Shown piece by piece: positions 41,738-50,139 of a stretch of 64,000 bases of DNA. This DNA comes from Bradyrhizobium sp. BR 10289 (lineage in GTDB: Bacteria > Pseudomonadota > Alphaproteobacteria > Rhizobiales > Xanthobacteraceae). The position numbers were made by a program, and so were the translations under genes. The notes under the pieces were generated by a model that saw only the letters and a program-made list of their open reading frames with translations, made no database searches and had not been told where the DNA came from. Numbering within the stretch: the stretch's first letter is position 1; the number at the start of each line of letters is the position of its first letter. The stretch covers positions 1-64,000 of the forward strand of contig NZ_JACOFR010000006.1 in assembly GCF_019455385.1 (NCBI RefSeq), in the 5' to 3' direction.

Positions 41738-42471
41738 AACGCGCCGATGGTGTTCCAAACGAGCGTCAAGCCCGACAGGAACAACAGGCCGAGGACGACG
41801 TCGCCAAAATGCTTGTCGTTCAGCGCGTGATAGACGCGCGCGCCGGCCCATGCGCCGATCAGCGTGCCCGGGAAGGCGATCGCCGCGAGCCAGACCACCT
41901 CGAAGGCGACGAGGCCCGAGGCGGTCTGCAGCACGAGTGCAGTTGCGAGCACGGTGAAATTGAACAGCTGGAAGATGCCACGCCGCTCGTGCTTGTTCCA
42001 GCCGCGAATGTTGGCCCACAGGATCGGCAGCGGCCCGGACAGGCCCGCAAGGCCGCCCAGGATGCCGCCGGCAAAACCGATCGCGCCATCGGCGATGCGG
42101 CCTCCGAATGTCACGGAGAGCGGACGCTTGTTCAGGTAGAGCGCGCTGGAGAAGATCAGCAGTAGCACGCCGATGCTCAGCTTGAACACCTTTGGATCGG
42201 CGGAAGCGACCATCATGGTGCCGAGCGGCACGCCGATGAGGCCGCCGATCAGGAACGGCCACACCAGCGAGAGATCGAAGCTCTTCCACATCGACGGCAG
42301 CGTCGAGGTCTGCGCGATCACCGAGCAGATCAGCACCAGAGGCACCGCGAGCGAGGGCGGCAGCACGTAGAGCCAGATCCCGAGCGCCATCAGCGCCGTG
42401 CCGAAACCGGCGAGGCCCGAGACGAAGCCGCCGGCCAAGGCGCCGAGCAGCAGCAGCGCGGGGGTGAGCAT
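41734..42471 (-). CDS. TauE/SafE-family sulfite exporter-like permease
   Basis: This 245-residue membrane protein has about eight transmembrane helices and the TauE/SafE repeat (GALAGGFVSGLAGFGTALMALG near the N-terminus, and GAIGFAGGILGGLAGLSGP in the second half). Family members export sulfite, sulfoacetate or organosulfonates. The ATG at 42471 (GGTGG upstream) is used; longer frames to 42648 are not membrane-like. No sulfur metabolism genes are adjacent, so the substrate stays open. Confidence 0.87.
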   Translation of the reverse strand: MLTPALLLLGALAGGFVSGLAGFGTALMALGIWLYVLPPSLAVPLVLICSVIAQTSTLPSMWKSFDLSLVWPFLIGGLIGVPLGTMMVASADPKVFKLSIGVLLLIFSSALYLNKRPLSVTFGGRIADGAIGFAGGILGGLAGLSGPLPILWANIRGWNKHERRGIFQLFNFTVLATALVLQTASGLVAFEVVWLAAIAFPGTLIGAWAGARVYHALNDKHFGDVVLGLLFLSGLTLVWNTIGAF

Positions 42472-42708
42472 GTCCACCAATGATGTCCTGTCGTGAGCGG
42501 CGATGCCGAATGGTTGATCGCAGTTTGGCGTCGTCTGGCGCATAGCACAGATGCGGCGGGAGCGGTCAATTTCAAAACCGCACGCAAGCGTGATCCTGAT
42601 GGTGCGGGCGTTCGCGGAAGATGCACCTAGATGATGCCTGTATTTCAATGTTGGGGCTTGCGGGGCGTCATGCCGCGCCGTCCCTGATCCGATGAAGGAG
42701 CATGATCA

Positions 42709-42975
42709 TTGATCCGCATGAACGTTGCCGCTGCGGCGGCGCTACTGTCGGCCGCCGCGCTGACGCCGACATTGGCGCAGGCGCAGTTTTCCGAGCCCGC
42801 GGCCTATCAAGCCGCTCATCCCGATCGCGATGTGCTCAATGGTGGCCAGCTGACGCCCGCGGGGCGCGCGGCCCGTGGCGAGACGGTGGCACCGGGCGAG
42901 GCCTATGCGGCCTATCCGTCGGCTGTTGTGCCCGCGGTTCGCCCGCGGCACCGCCACCACCTCCACCAGCAATAG
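42709..42975 (+). CDS. Small exported protein, function unknown
   Basis: This 88-residue protein has a signal peptide (about 1-25, ending AQA) and a short mature part with GGQLTPAGRAARGETVAPGEAYAAYP and a His/Arg-rich tail (RPRHRHHLHQQ) that could bind metal. A TTG start at 42709 is proposed because GAAGGAG lies 8 bases before it; the ATG three codons later has poor spacing. It is a single gene between a permease and an inverted-repeat element. Confidence 0.6.
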   Translation: MIRMNVAAAAALLSAAALTPTLAQAQFSEPAAYQAAHPDRDVLNGGQLTPAGRAARGETVAPGEAYAAYPSAVVPAVRPRHRHHLHQQ

Positions 42976-42987
42976 GGCTCATCGTTT

Positions 42988-43036
42988 GAGCATGATCTTG
43001 TCGGAAAACCGCTGCGCAGTTTTCCGGATCATGCTC
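42988..43036. repeat. Inverted-repeat element, family E
   Basis: Perfect outer arms (GAGCATGATC / GATCATGCTC) enclose inner arms (CGGAAAAC / GTTTTCCG). This is one of the most common intergenic elements of Bradyrhizobium and relatives. Its right end touches the stop codon of the MocR gene and may terminate both convergent genes. Confidence 0.85.
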
Positions 43037-44406
43037 TAGACGATCTGCCTCGTGTCGGCAGGCTTGTGCAGCGCGCCGACCAGGATGCGCAGCGCCTCCG
43101 TCAATTCGGATCTGTTCCGCGCCGCGCCCAGCGAGACGCGGGCCGCATGCGGCGGTACGCCGTCCACGGTGAAGGCATCGCCGGCGACGATCGCAAGCCC
43201 GTTGCGCAAGAGATGCGCCGCGACATCGGACCGGCCCTCCGGCAACCGCAGCCAGAGATGATGCGCGGCCGGCCTGGCGAGAAACTGAAATCCCTTCAAG
43301 GCGCGTTGCGCGAGCTGCTGGCGGCCCACGGCTTCGTTGCGAATGGCGGTGATGATGCGATCGGCGATGCCGCTCTCGATCCAGTGCGTCACCAGTGCGA
43401 CCATCAACGGTGCCGGCATCTGCACGGTGGCTTGCAAAGTGCTGCGCATCTCTTGTTGCGCGGCATTGTCGGGCGTGACGAGATAGGCGACGCGCAAGGC
43501 CGGTGCGAGGCATTTTGACAGCGTGGTCGCAAGATAGGTCCGCTCGGGAATGAGGTTCGCGATCGGCGAAGCCGAGCGATCGAGCAGCCCGTAGGCGTCG
43601 TCCTCGATCAGAACGGTATCGGCCTCGCGAATGATCTTTGCGATGGCGCTGCGGCGCTCTGCGGACAGTGTGGCCGTGGTCGGATTGTGCAGTGTCGGGA
43701 TCAGATACACCGCTTTCGGCTTGTGGACGCGGCACGCCTTCGCCAGCGCATCGGGCAGCAAGCCGCCGTCATCCATGGCGACGCCGACGAGCTTGACGCC
43801 GAGCCGCGCCGCGGCCGCCTTGATGCCGGGGAAGGTGAGAGCCTCGGTCAGCACAACGTCACCAGGGCGCGCCAGGAATGCGAGCAGGTCGAACAGGATG
43901 GTCTGCGCGCCGGGAAAGATCACCAGCCTGTCGGCATGTGCGTGCGGCACGCGTGCACGCATCCAGCGCGCCGCGACCTGGCACTCATGCGCGCTGCCGC
44001 CCGGCGGCTGATAGTTCAGGAATGCGGTCAGCCCCGATCGCGTGCGCAGCGCCTCCATCCCCGCGATGATGCGCTCGTCGAGCTGCGCCTCCAGCGGATG
44101 CGGCGGCACGTTCATCGAGAGGTCGATCGCGACCGGATGTGGCAGGTCGATCGCGCGGCGCGCGCTGGTCTCCGATACGAACGAGCCCTGTCCGACCCGC
44201 GCTTCCATAATGCCGCGGCGCCGCGCCTCGGTATAGGCGCGAGTCACCGTGGTGAGGTCGATGCCCAGCGCTTTCGCCAGTGCGCGCTGCGTCGGCAATT
44301 GCTGGCCGCGCACCAGCCGGCCCGCGGCGATGTCGGCCTCCATGGCCTCGACGATGCGCTGGTAGCGCGGCCCTGACAGCTCCGAGATTGTAGGAGTCCA
44401 ATCCAT
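43036..44406 (-). CDS. MocR-type regulator (GntR winged helix fused to aminotransferase)
   Basis: This 456-residue protein has a GntR winged helix (about 8-75, with LPTQRALAKALGIDLTTVTRAYTEARRRG) and a fold-type I aminotransferase domain whose PLP lysine is Lys298 (TTLSKCLAP), with HNPTTAT and EDDAYG as cofactor contacts. MocR proteins sense PLP adducts and usually bind direct repeats before a divergent gene. TGTATGGAT repeats stand in the 79-base gap to the DUF983 gene. The ATG at 44406 is used; one at 44421 is possible. Confidence 0.88.
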   Translation of the reverse strand: MDWTPTISELSGPRYQRIVEAMEADIAAGRLVRGQQLPTQRALAKALGIDLTTVTRAYTEARRRGIMEARVGQGSFVSETSARRAIDLPHPVAIDLSMNVPPHPLEAQLDERIIAGMEALRTRSGLTAFLNYQPPGGSAHECQVAARWMRARVPHAHADRLVIFPGAQTILFDLLAFLARPGDVVLTEALTFPGIKAAAARLGVKLVGVAMDDGGLLPDALAKACRVHKPKAVYLIPTLHNPTTATLSAERRSAIAKIIREADTVLIEDDAYGLLDRSASPIANLIPERTYLATTLSKCLAPALRVAYLVTPDNAAQQEMRSTLQATVQMPAPLMVALVTHWIESGIADRIITAIRNEAVGRQQLAQRALKGFQFLARPAAHHLWLRLPEGRSDVAAHLLRNGLAIVAGDAFTVDGVPPHAARVSLGAARNRSELTEALRILVGALHKPADTRQIV

Positions 44407-44431
44407 GCAATTTGGGCCCATATCCTTTGAA

Positions 44432-44461
44432 TGTATGGATGCAAGATATTATTGTATGGAT
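44432..44461. promoter_or_regulatory. Direct repeats, likely MocR operator
   Basis: TGTATGGAT occurs at 44432-44440 and 44453-44461, 21 bases apart, i.e. two helical turns on the same face. A related ATGGAT is found inverted at the MocR start codon. PdxR and TauR, both MocR proteins, bind direct repeats of this spacing type. Confidence 0.5.
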
Positions 44462-44485
44462 CAGCAAAACGGAAGAGGTGTCGTC

Positions 44486-44917
44486 ATGACGACCGGTTCG
44501 GTTTCCCTGACAAAGGCGATGTGGCGCGGTTTTCGCGGCAAGTGCCCGAACTGCGGCGAAGGGCATGTGTTCGGGCGTTTCCTAAAGGTGGCAGACGCCT
44601 GCGATCATTGTGGCGAGGAGCTGTTTCATCAGCGCGCCGACGATTTTCCGGCCTATCTGGTGATGGTCGTGGTCGGCCATCTCGTCGTGCCGGCGACCCT
44701 CGCCATCGAGACCGCCTACGCGCCGCCGGTCTGGCTGCAGCTCGCCGTGTGGCTGCCGGTGACGTTGTTTGCCGCGCTCGCGCTGCTGCAACCGACCAAG
44801 GGCGCCATCGTCGGACTGCAATGGCAGATCGGCATGCATGGTTTCGAGCCGGCCAAGCTGCGGCGTGAGGCCAGCGAGCTCGCTCCTGTATTTGTGAAGG
44901 ACTCGCGCGCCGCCTGA
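44486..44917 (+). CDS. DUF983 family membrane protein with zinc ribbon
   Basis: This 143-residue protein has a zinc ribbon made of CPNC (Cys20, Cys23) and CDHC (Cys39, Cys42), followed by two transmembrane helices (about 55-80 and 85-105). This is the DUF983 layout found next to respiratory oxidase or lipid genes in alphaproteobacteria. Its function is not established. AAGAGGTG precedes the ATG at 44486. It is divergent from the MocR gene and is the likely target of that regulator. Confidence 0.82.
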   Translation: MTTGSVSLTKAMWRGFRGKCPNCGEGHVFGRFLKVADACDHCGEELFHQRADDFPAYLVMVVVGHLVVPATLAIETAYAPPVWLQLAVWLPVTLFAALALLQPTKGAIVGLQWQIGMHGFEPAKLRREASELAPVFVKDSRAA

Positions 44918-44989
44918 AGCAGTCGTGAGGTTACTTGGCGCGACTGGCCACTACACTCCATCATACCGACACGACGATGGAAAATGTAG

Positions 44990-45703
44990 ATGGCCGGACG
45001 CTCGAAAACTTTTCTGCTCTGTCATGGCGCATGGTCCGGCGGATGGTCCTGGAAGAAGATGCATCCGCTGATGGCGCAAGCCGGTCACCGCCTGGTGACG
45101 CCGACCTATACCGGGCTCGGCGAGCGTGAACATCTCGCCAGTCCCGGCGTCGATCTCGACACGCATATCCAGGATATCCTCAACGTCATCAAGTTCGAGG
45201 ACTTTCGCGATGTCGTGCTGCTTGGGCATAGTTATGGCGGCATGGTTGCAACCGGCATCGCCGATCGTGCGCGCGGATATGTATCGCAACTGATCTACCT
45301 CGACGCTTTTGTGCCGCGCGACGGCCAGTCGCTGTTCGACCTGCACGAGGCCGGCCGCGAGCCGATGCGCAAGGCGGCGGCCGCGGGTGATGGCTACCGT
45401 GTCCCGCCAAACCCGCCGCCGGCGGATACGCCACAGGCCGATCTCCGCTGGCTCGATGAGCGGCGCGTCAACATGCCGATCAAATGCCTGGAGACCAAGC
45501 TGAAGCTCGTGCATGGCGAGCCGACGATGCCGCGCAGCTACATCTATTGCACGCGCATTCCGCCGGGCGACGTGTTCGGGCAGTTTGCGCAGCGCGCGAA
45601 GACCGAGGATGGCTGGCGATATTTCGAGCTCGATGCGAGCCACGCGCCGAATGTGACGGCGCCGGAGGCGTTGATGAAGGTGTTGAACGAGATCGTTGCC
45701 TAG
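44990..45703 (+). CDS. Alpha/beta hydrolase
   Basis: This 237-residue hydrolase has the oxyanion part CHGAWSGGWSW (11-21), the nucleophile elbow GHSYGG with Ser81, and a late His in DASHAPN that should complete the triad. The layout matches small-molecule esterases of the salicylate-binding-protein/MKS1-like group. No signal peptide is present. It follows DUF983 by 72 bases and may share its transcript. Substrate is unknown. Confidence 0.85.
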   Translation: MAGRSKTFLLCHGAWSGGWSWKKMHPLMAQAGHRLVTPTYTGLGEREHLASPGVDLDTHIQDILNVIKFEDFRDVVLLGHSYGGMVATGIADRARGYVSQLIYLDAFVPRDGQSLFDLHEAGREPMRKAAAAGDGYRVPPNPPPADTPQADLRWLDERRVNMPIKCLETKLKLVHGEPTMPRSYIYCTRIPPGDVFGQFAQRAKTEDGWRYFELDASHAPNVTAPEALMKVLNEIVA

Positions 45704-46023
45704 CTAAAGCAAGATGCCTCAGTCCGCTTTCTCTTCGGCGGGATATTCCCAGGCGCTGCGCTGGTGGACAAATGCCCCGATCCAATCTGCATCTTATCCG
45801 CGGTCAGCGGGCAGCATTCATCCTGATTTTCAGACGGGACAAGAGCTTGGCAACAAGTCGAACGCGCACCTCGCGCGCTGTATCAGTCAATTTGTCGCAA
45901 CGGGGAAATAATAAACAGGGTTCCTCAAGGATCGACCTCAGGGGCGAGGAATTAGCTGGCTGAGGGGTCATGGCACGAAGCCGATTGGTAGCGACGCTAG
46001 CGAAGATCAGAACAGGAGACAGA
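45704..46023. other. Gene-free gap with lower GC
   Basis: This 320-base stretch between the alpha/beta hydrolase and the ABM-fold gene has several short open frames. None has a ribosome binding site or protein-like composition. Its second half is visibly lower in GC than the surroundings (for example GGGAAATAATAAACAGGG near 45902). I see no RNA gene or repeat in it; it may be a remnant of a lost gene. Confidence 0.4.
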
Positions 46024-46332
46024 ATGACAAAGTTCGCGCTGTACGTTCCGCTTGAAGCCAAGCCCGGCAAGGAGAAGGAGGTCGCGGAGTTCCTGAAGTC
46101 GGCGGTTCCTCTGGTGAACGCCGAACCCGGAACGATCTCATGGTATGCGATTCAGGAAGGACCTTCCTCTTTCGCAATATTCGATACATTCGACGACGAA
46201 GCGGGACGCGACGCGCATCTCAACGGAAAGGTCGCCGCCGCGTTGATGGAGAAGATCACCGCAGGCGACATGTTCGCCAAAACACCGGAAATCCATAAAT
46301 TGGGTATCATCGCGGACAAATCAGCAAAGTAA
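46024..46332 (+). CDS. Antibiotic-biosynthesis-monooxygenase (ABM) fold protein
   Basis: This 102-residue protein has the dimeric ferredoxin-like ABM fold: FALYVPLEAKPGKEKEVAEFLKSAVPLVNAEPGTISWYAI, then SFAIFDTFDDEAGRDAHLNG. Such proteins act as small monooxygenases or lyases on quinones; this one lacks any further clue. AACAGGAGACAG precedes the ATG at 46024. It is a single gene followed by a hairpin shared with the convergent rnpB. Confidence 0.82.
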   Translation: MTKFALYVPLEAKPGKEKEVAEFLKSAVPLVNAEPGTISWYAIQEGPSSFAIFDTFDDEAGRDAHLNGKVAAALMEKITAGDMFAKTPEIHKLGIIADKSAK

Positions 46333-46383
46333 AGGGTGTGGCCGTCCCGCTTCGCAAGCCGCGGGATGACAGCGATGAAAATG

Positions 46384-46422
46384 GTGAGGGGCCCGATGCG
46401 GTCAGCATCGAACCCCTCGTCA
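46384..46422. terminator. Bidirectional hairpin between the ABM gene and rnpB
   Basis: GTGAGGGG / CCCCTC arms and GATGC / GCATC inner arms form one long stem. On the minus strand it follows rnpB by about 65 bases and precedes ATTTTC; on the plus strand it follows the ABM gene. Confidence 0.6.
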
Positions 46423-46439
46423 CTCTGGCAAGATGCGCT

Positions 46440-46482
46440 TTCTTGACGCGAACCGGAAAACCACTTCGCTCGAAAGCACTTC
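46440..46482. repeat. Rhizobial repeat unit next to rnpB
   Basis: On the minus strand the text GAGCGAAGTGG followed by CCGGTTCGCG and AAGAAAGCGC is a copy of the short element common between genes in Bradyrhizobium and Mesorhizobium. It lies directly 3' of rnpB. Confidence 0.5.
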
Positions 46483-46487
46483 AGAAT

Positions 46488-46905
46488 ATCAGCCGGCCTG
46501 TAAGCCGGGTTCTGTAGGGCACCGTCCGCTTGCGCGAACGATACGTGACGGCCATTCCTCTGGGACCATGTTTGCACATGCCCTCGAGCAACCTACCCGG
46601 ACGGCGGGCCTGACATCGCCCCGCGGCGTTATCGCTTTCGCGAACAGCCCGCTACGCCGTCCCTATTCGGTTTTGCTCCCGGTGGGGTTTACCATGCCGG
46701 CTCCGTTGCCGGATCCGCGGTGCGCTCTTACCGCACCTTTTCACCCTTACTTCCTCCGAGGAGGGAGCGGTTCGTTCTCTGTGGCACTTTCCCTGGGGTT
46801 GCCCCCGCCGGACGTTATCCGGCACCGTATGTCAAGGGAGCCCGGACTTTCCTCCCCGGCGGCCTTTCGGCACCTGCCGGAGCGGCCGTCCGGCCGACTG
46901 ACCGG
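46488..46905 (-). ncRNA. rnpB: RNase P RNA, class A
   Basis: The minus strand carries the catalytic RNA of RNase P, which removes 5' leaders from pre-tRNA. Seen are the conserved 5' block GAGGAAAGTCCGGGCTCC, the universal AGGGTGAAA-type region, the GGTAAGAGCGCACC block with its loop, and the 3' block ACAGAACCCGGCTTACAGG. The P1 helix can form between GGTCAGTCGGCC and GGCCGGCTGA. The length of about 418 nt suits an alphaproteobacterial type A RNA. Ends are approximate. A 182-codon frame on the opposite strand is spurious. Confidence 0.95.
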
Positions 46906-46984
46906 CTACGCATGGAGCATTTGTGACAGTTCCGTCAAGCGGATATCGCTGCACACGCGGCCTGCGAATAATTTATTCTGAAGA

Positions 46985-47011
46985 TGTCGTTTGGCGCATG
47001 TCCCGTTCGAC
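46985..47011 (+). promoter_or_regulatory. Possible ECF42-type promoter of the YCII/sigma operon
   Basis: TGTCGT (46985-46990) and CGAC (47008-47011) are separated by 17 bases. The ECF42 consensus reported from Streptomyces is TGTCGA in the -35 and CG[AT]C in the -10 region. It lies 40 bases before the YCII gene, as expected for autoregulation. Confidence 0.45.
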
Positions 47012-47050
47012 TGGAAGTCGGCAACACAGCCGAACAACAGGAGTTAAGCC

Positions 47051-47404
47051 ATGCAGTATCTGCTGATGATCTACCAGAACGAGGTCGAGTACGCCAAGAA
47101 CGACGCCGCGACCAGCCAGAGGATGCTGGCCGAATACCAGGCCTTCACGCAGGGTATCGTCCAGAGCGGCAACTTCAAGGCCGGCGACCGCTTGCAGCCG
47201 ACCACGACGGCGACGACCGTGCGTGTGCGCGAGGGCAAGGTGCTGACGACCGATGGCCCGTTTGCGGAGACCCGCGAGCAACTCGGCGGCTATTATCTGA
47301 TCGAAGCCAAGGATCTCAACGCGGCGATCGAGATCGCGGCGCGGATACCGAGCGCGCGCATCGGATCGATCGAGGTGCGGCCGATCTGGGTCTACGACAA
47401 GTGA
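47051..47404 (+). CDS. YCII/DGPF-domain protein
   Basis: This 117-residue protein has the YCII-related fold with the eponymous DGPF motif (TTDGPFAETREQLGGYYLIEA) and an N-terminal MQYLLMIYQNEVEY strand. DGPF proteins are constant partners of ECF42 sigma factors and are thought to be their regulated or regulating partners; no enzyme activity is proven. ACAGGAGTTAAGCC precedes the ATG. The sigma gene follows after 21 bases. Confidence 0.88.
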   Translation: MQYLLMIYQNEVEYAKNDAATSQRMLAEYQAFTQGIVQSGNFKAGDRLQPTTTATTVRVREGKVLTTDGPFAETREQLGGYYLIEAKDLNAAIEIAARIPSARIGSIEVRPIWVYDK

Positions 47405-47425
47405 CGCCAGTCTGCGCATCGACGC

Positions 47426-48658
47426 ATGATCCCGGACGAGATTGACAAGATTTTTCGCGACGAGGCGGGGCGGGCGCTGGCCACGCTGATCCGCCTCGTC
47501 GGCGATTTCGATCTCGCCGAGGAGGCGCTCCAGGATGCGTTTGCGGTCGCGCTGGAGCGCTGGCCGTCGTGCGAGTTGCCGGACAATCCGCGCGCCTGGC
47601 TGGTCAATGTCGCGCGTAACAAGGCGATCGATCGGGTTCGCCGCCAAACTGTCTTTCGCGGCAAGCAGCAGGCGCTGGTGCACGAGATCGAGCTGAACGC
47701 GCTGAGCTCCGACGAGTCGCCTGCGGTGCTCGACGACGACATGTTGCGGCTGATCTTCACCTGCTGCCATCCGGCGTTTGCGCCCGAGGTCCAGGTCGCG
47801 CTGACGCTGCGCACCGTCTGCGGGCTCTCGTCCGCGCAGGTCGCGCGCGCCTTCCTCATCAGTGAGGACGCCATGGCGCAGCGCCTCGTCCGCGCCAAGC
47901 AGAAGATCAGGCTCGCCGGCATTCCCTATGAGGTGCCCGAGCGCGACGCGCTGGCGCCGCGGCTCGATGGCGTGCTCGCCGTGATCTATCTCGTCTTCAC
48001 CGAAGGCTATGCCGCAACCGAAGGCGCGGATCTGATGCGGCCCGATCTTGCGACCGAAGCGATCAGGCTTGGCCGCCTGCTCGACCAGTTGATGCCGGAT
48101 CGCGCCGGCATCAAGGGCCTGCTGGCGTTGATGCTGCTGCACGATGCGCGCCGCGCCGGCCGCGAGACCGCGGCTGGCGACATCGTGCTGCTTGAGGAGC
48201 AGGACCGCACGCTGTGGGGCCGCGCGCAGATCGAGGAGGGGCTGCGGCTCGTGGACGATGCGCTTGGTGTGCCCGGGCTCCCGCAGCCTTATGTCGTGCA
48301 GGCCGCGATCGCCGCGTTGCATGCGCGCGCGCCAAGCTATGAAGACACCGACTGGCCGCAGATCGCCGGGCTCTACGAGGTGCTGCTGCGGATCAACCCG
48401 TCGCCGGTGATCGAACTCAACCATGCCGCCGCGGTGTCGATGGTCGATGGGCCCGCGCGGGCGCTCGATCTCGTCGATGCGATCGCCGCGCGCGGGGGCT
48501 TGCGTGGCTACGAGCTGTTGCCTGCGGTGCGCGCCGATCTGTTGCGACGGTTGGGACGGAAGGACGAAGCGCGCGAGGCCTATCGCGCGGCGACGGAGGC
48601 GACGCAACTCGAGCCGCTGTGGAGATTGTATGCGCGAAGGGTCAGGGAGATGGATTAG
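47426..48658 (+). CDS. ECF sigma factor of the ECF42 type, with C-terminal TPR-like domain
   Basis: This 410-residue protein has sigma region 2 ([21 protein letters not shown], then [20 protein letters not shown]) and region 4 ([37 protein letters not shown]) in the first 170 residues. A 240-residue helical C-terminal domain follows ([10 protein letters not shown]..., ending [15 protein letters not shown]). That extension and the DGPF partner define the ECF42 group, which lacks a classical anti-sigma factor; the extension is needed for activity in characterised members. It probably transcribes its own operon from the promoter at 46985. No obvious ribosome binding site is seen, so translation may be coupled to the YCII gene. 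Confidence 0.88.
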   Translation: MIPDEIDKIFRDEAGRALATLIRLVGDFDLAEEALQDAFAVALERWPSCELPDNPRAWLVNVARNKAIDRVRRQTVFRGKQQALVHEIELNALSSDESPAVLDDDMLRLIFTCCHPAFAPEVQVALTLRTVCGLSSAQVARAFLISEDAMAQRLVRAKQKIRLAGIPYEVPERDALAPRLDGVLAVIYLVFTEGYAATEGADLMRPDLATEAIRLGRLLDQLMPDRAGIKGLLALMLLHDARRAGRETAAGDIVLLEEQDRTLWGRAQIEEGLRLVDDALGVPGLPQPYVVQAAIAALHARAPSYEDTDWPQIAGLYEVLLRINPSPVIELNHAAAVSMVDGPARALDLVDAIAARGGLRGYELLPAVRADLLRRLGRKDEAREAYRAATEATQLEPLWRLYARRVREMD

Positions 48659-48663
48659 GCTCT

Positions 48664-48803
48664 CATGCCCCGGACGCGGCGCAGCGCTTCTTCAGCGGCG
48701 CGCCGCAGAGCCGGGGCCCATCTCACCGCAGAGGATCGTGTCGCCGACTGGGTCCCGGCTCTGCGGAGCGGCACTTCGCGCCGCACCGCGTCCGGGACAC
48801 GAA
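48664..48803. repeat. Inverted-repeat element, family D, copy 2
   Basis: CCCCGGACGCGG near the left end and CCGCGTCCGGG near the right end form outer arms; CGCAGAGCCGGGGCCC and GGGTCCCGGCTCTGCG form inner arms. It fills the gap between the convergent sigma and amidase genes. Related copies are at 11-93 and 60296-60430. Confidence 0.8.
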
Positions 48804-48821
48804 AGTGGCGCAGGCCTCCCC

Positions 48822-49604
48822 TCACTTCGTCGCGACTACCGTCGCGTCCGCCGGCAGGCTCGCCAGCAGCGCCTGCAAGGTCGAGAGCGTCGAGTGATCG
48901 GCGACACCATCCAGCCGCGCGGGACGGAAATGGCGCTGGAAGGCGGTGACGACCTCCATCGTCGCGGCGTCGTATTTGCCCGACAGCGGCACGCCATAGC
49001 CGTAGCGCGCGAGCGCCTGCTGCAGGCTGAGCACCTCGTCACTGATGGTGCCGAGCATCAGCCTTTCGCCGCGTACGATCGGCGCCGGCGTCACCCAATG
49101 TCCGACGCCGGAATTGGCCAGCGAATGCCACGGAAATTTTTCGCCGGGGTCCTTCTTGCGCGCGGGTGCAACGTCGGAATGGCCGAGCACCCGGTGCGGC
49201 GGCACCTTTCGCCGTAGCATGATGCCACGGCACAGCGCGATCACGGCGGCGATCTGGCGCAGCGGATAATCCGGATAGCCCCAGTCATGGCCGCGGTTGA
49301 TGATCTCGATGCCGATCGAGCAGGAATTGATGTCATCCTCGCCGGCCCAGGACGAGACGCCGGCATGCCAGGCGCGCTTGGCCTCGGACACGCATTGCAC
49401 GATGCGGCCGTCCTCGAGCACGACATAATGCGCCGACACTTCGGTGCCCGCCGTGCACAGCCGCGCCAGCGCGCCCTCGACGTCGGGCATGCCGGTGTAG
49501 TGCAGCACGATCATGTCGACCTGCCGCCCCCTGTTGCGTTCGCCGTAATTCGGCGAGGGGATGATGTCGGAGACGATCGAGGAATCCGGCTCGAACGTCC
49601 GCAT
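48822..49604 (-). CDS. N-acetylmuramoyl-L-alanine amidase, AmpD-like, with peptidoglycan-binding domain
   Basis: This 260-residue protein has an Amidase_2 domain with zinc ligands His35 (VLHYTG), His142 (GHSDVAP) and Asp152 (KDPG), in the spacing of AmpD, and a C-terminal PG_binding_1 domain (SLQQALARYGYGVPLSGKYDAATMEVVTAFQRHF). It should cut the lactyl-amide bond of (anhydro)muropeptides during recycling. No signal peptide is seen, so it is taken as cytoplasmic. The ATG at 49604 is favoured because the fold begins there; an ATG at 49685 would add 27 disordered residues. Confidence 0.85.
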   Translation of the reverse strand: MRTFEPDSSIVSDIIPSPNYGERNRGRQVDMIVLHYTGMPDVEGALARLCTAGTEVSAHYVVLEDGRIVQCVSEAKRAWHAGVSSWAGEDDINSCSIGIEIINRGHDWGYPDYPLRQIAAVIALCRGIMLRRKVPPHRVLGHSDVAPARKKDPGEKFPWHSLANSGVGHWVTPAPIVRGERLMLGTISDEVLSLQQALARYGYGVPLSGKYDAATMEVVTAFQRHFRPARLDGVADHSTLSTLQALLASLPADATVVATK

Positions 49605-50139
49605 GTTCGCCGCGGCCTTGGGAACCGGGAGAACGCGCTGACGCTTCGAATCAGTTCCAGGCGGCGTGGACGAACCGGACGGCATGAACAGCTCAAAGTC
49701 GCACAGGAGAATGGGCCAGTGAGGAGGCCAACTCCTTCTCTTTACTATTCCTTTACCCTCCGCTCCACGCAATCGAGCGGTTTGGTTAACGGATGCATTT
49801 TGCGCGTGTGTGTGGATGCGGCATCACCGTCCATCGAGCTTTTCGACTTGTAATCAGCCGATCAACGCTTTCTTAACGCTAAGGGCCGTTACTGAGGATG
49901 AAGAGCCGACCCGCGTCCGGAGGCGGCCAAAGCGTATTTTGGCTCGAAATCCCATGGTTGCCCGACATATTCCGCTGGGAACACCGGGTCTGCGGCCTGG
50001 GATGACGGGGCTCGGCGCGCATGCTGGCAAGCGTGCGGGAGAGGGGCTGGGTCGTGGAACCGCCGCGACGCGGAATGATTCGAGGCGTGATGGGCTGCTT
50101 CGCCGCCAAATTGACCTGCGCACGCGGCAGGCGCGACGC
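49605..50139. other. Gap upstream of the dcw cluster, no mraZ seen
   Basis: These 535 bases separate the amidase from rsmH. mraZ, the usual first gene of a dcw cluster, is not recognisable in any frame. The plus-strand frame of rsmH stays open back to 49810, but that part is Arg-rich and not family-like. The stretch near 49740-49890 is AT-richer and should contain the cluster promoter. TGGGA at 49976 and 49998 recalls MraZ boxes, but the spacing is wrong. Confidence 0.5.

Noticed and set aside
45714..45911. 65-codon open frame
   Set aside because: No ribosome binding site and no protein-like composition; low-GC gap.
46433..46981. 182-codon open frame on the plus strand
   Set aside because: It is antisense to rnpB. 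Such frames arise from the conserved RNA and have been annotated as false proteins in many genomes.
49976..50002. TGGGA repeats as MraZ boxes
   Set aside because: Spacing is irregular (not 10 bases), only two good units are present, and no mraZ is seen.
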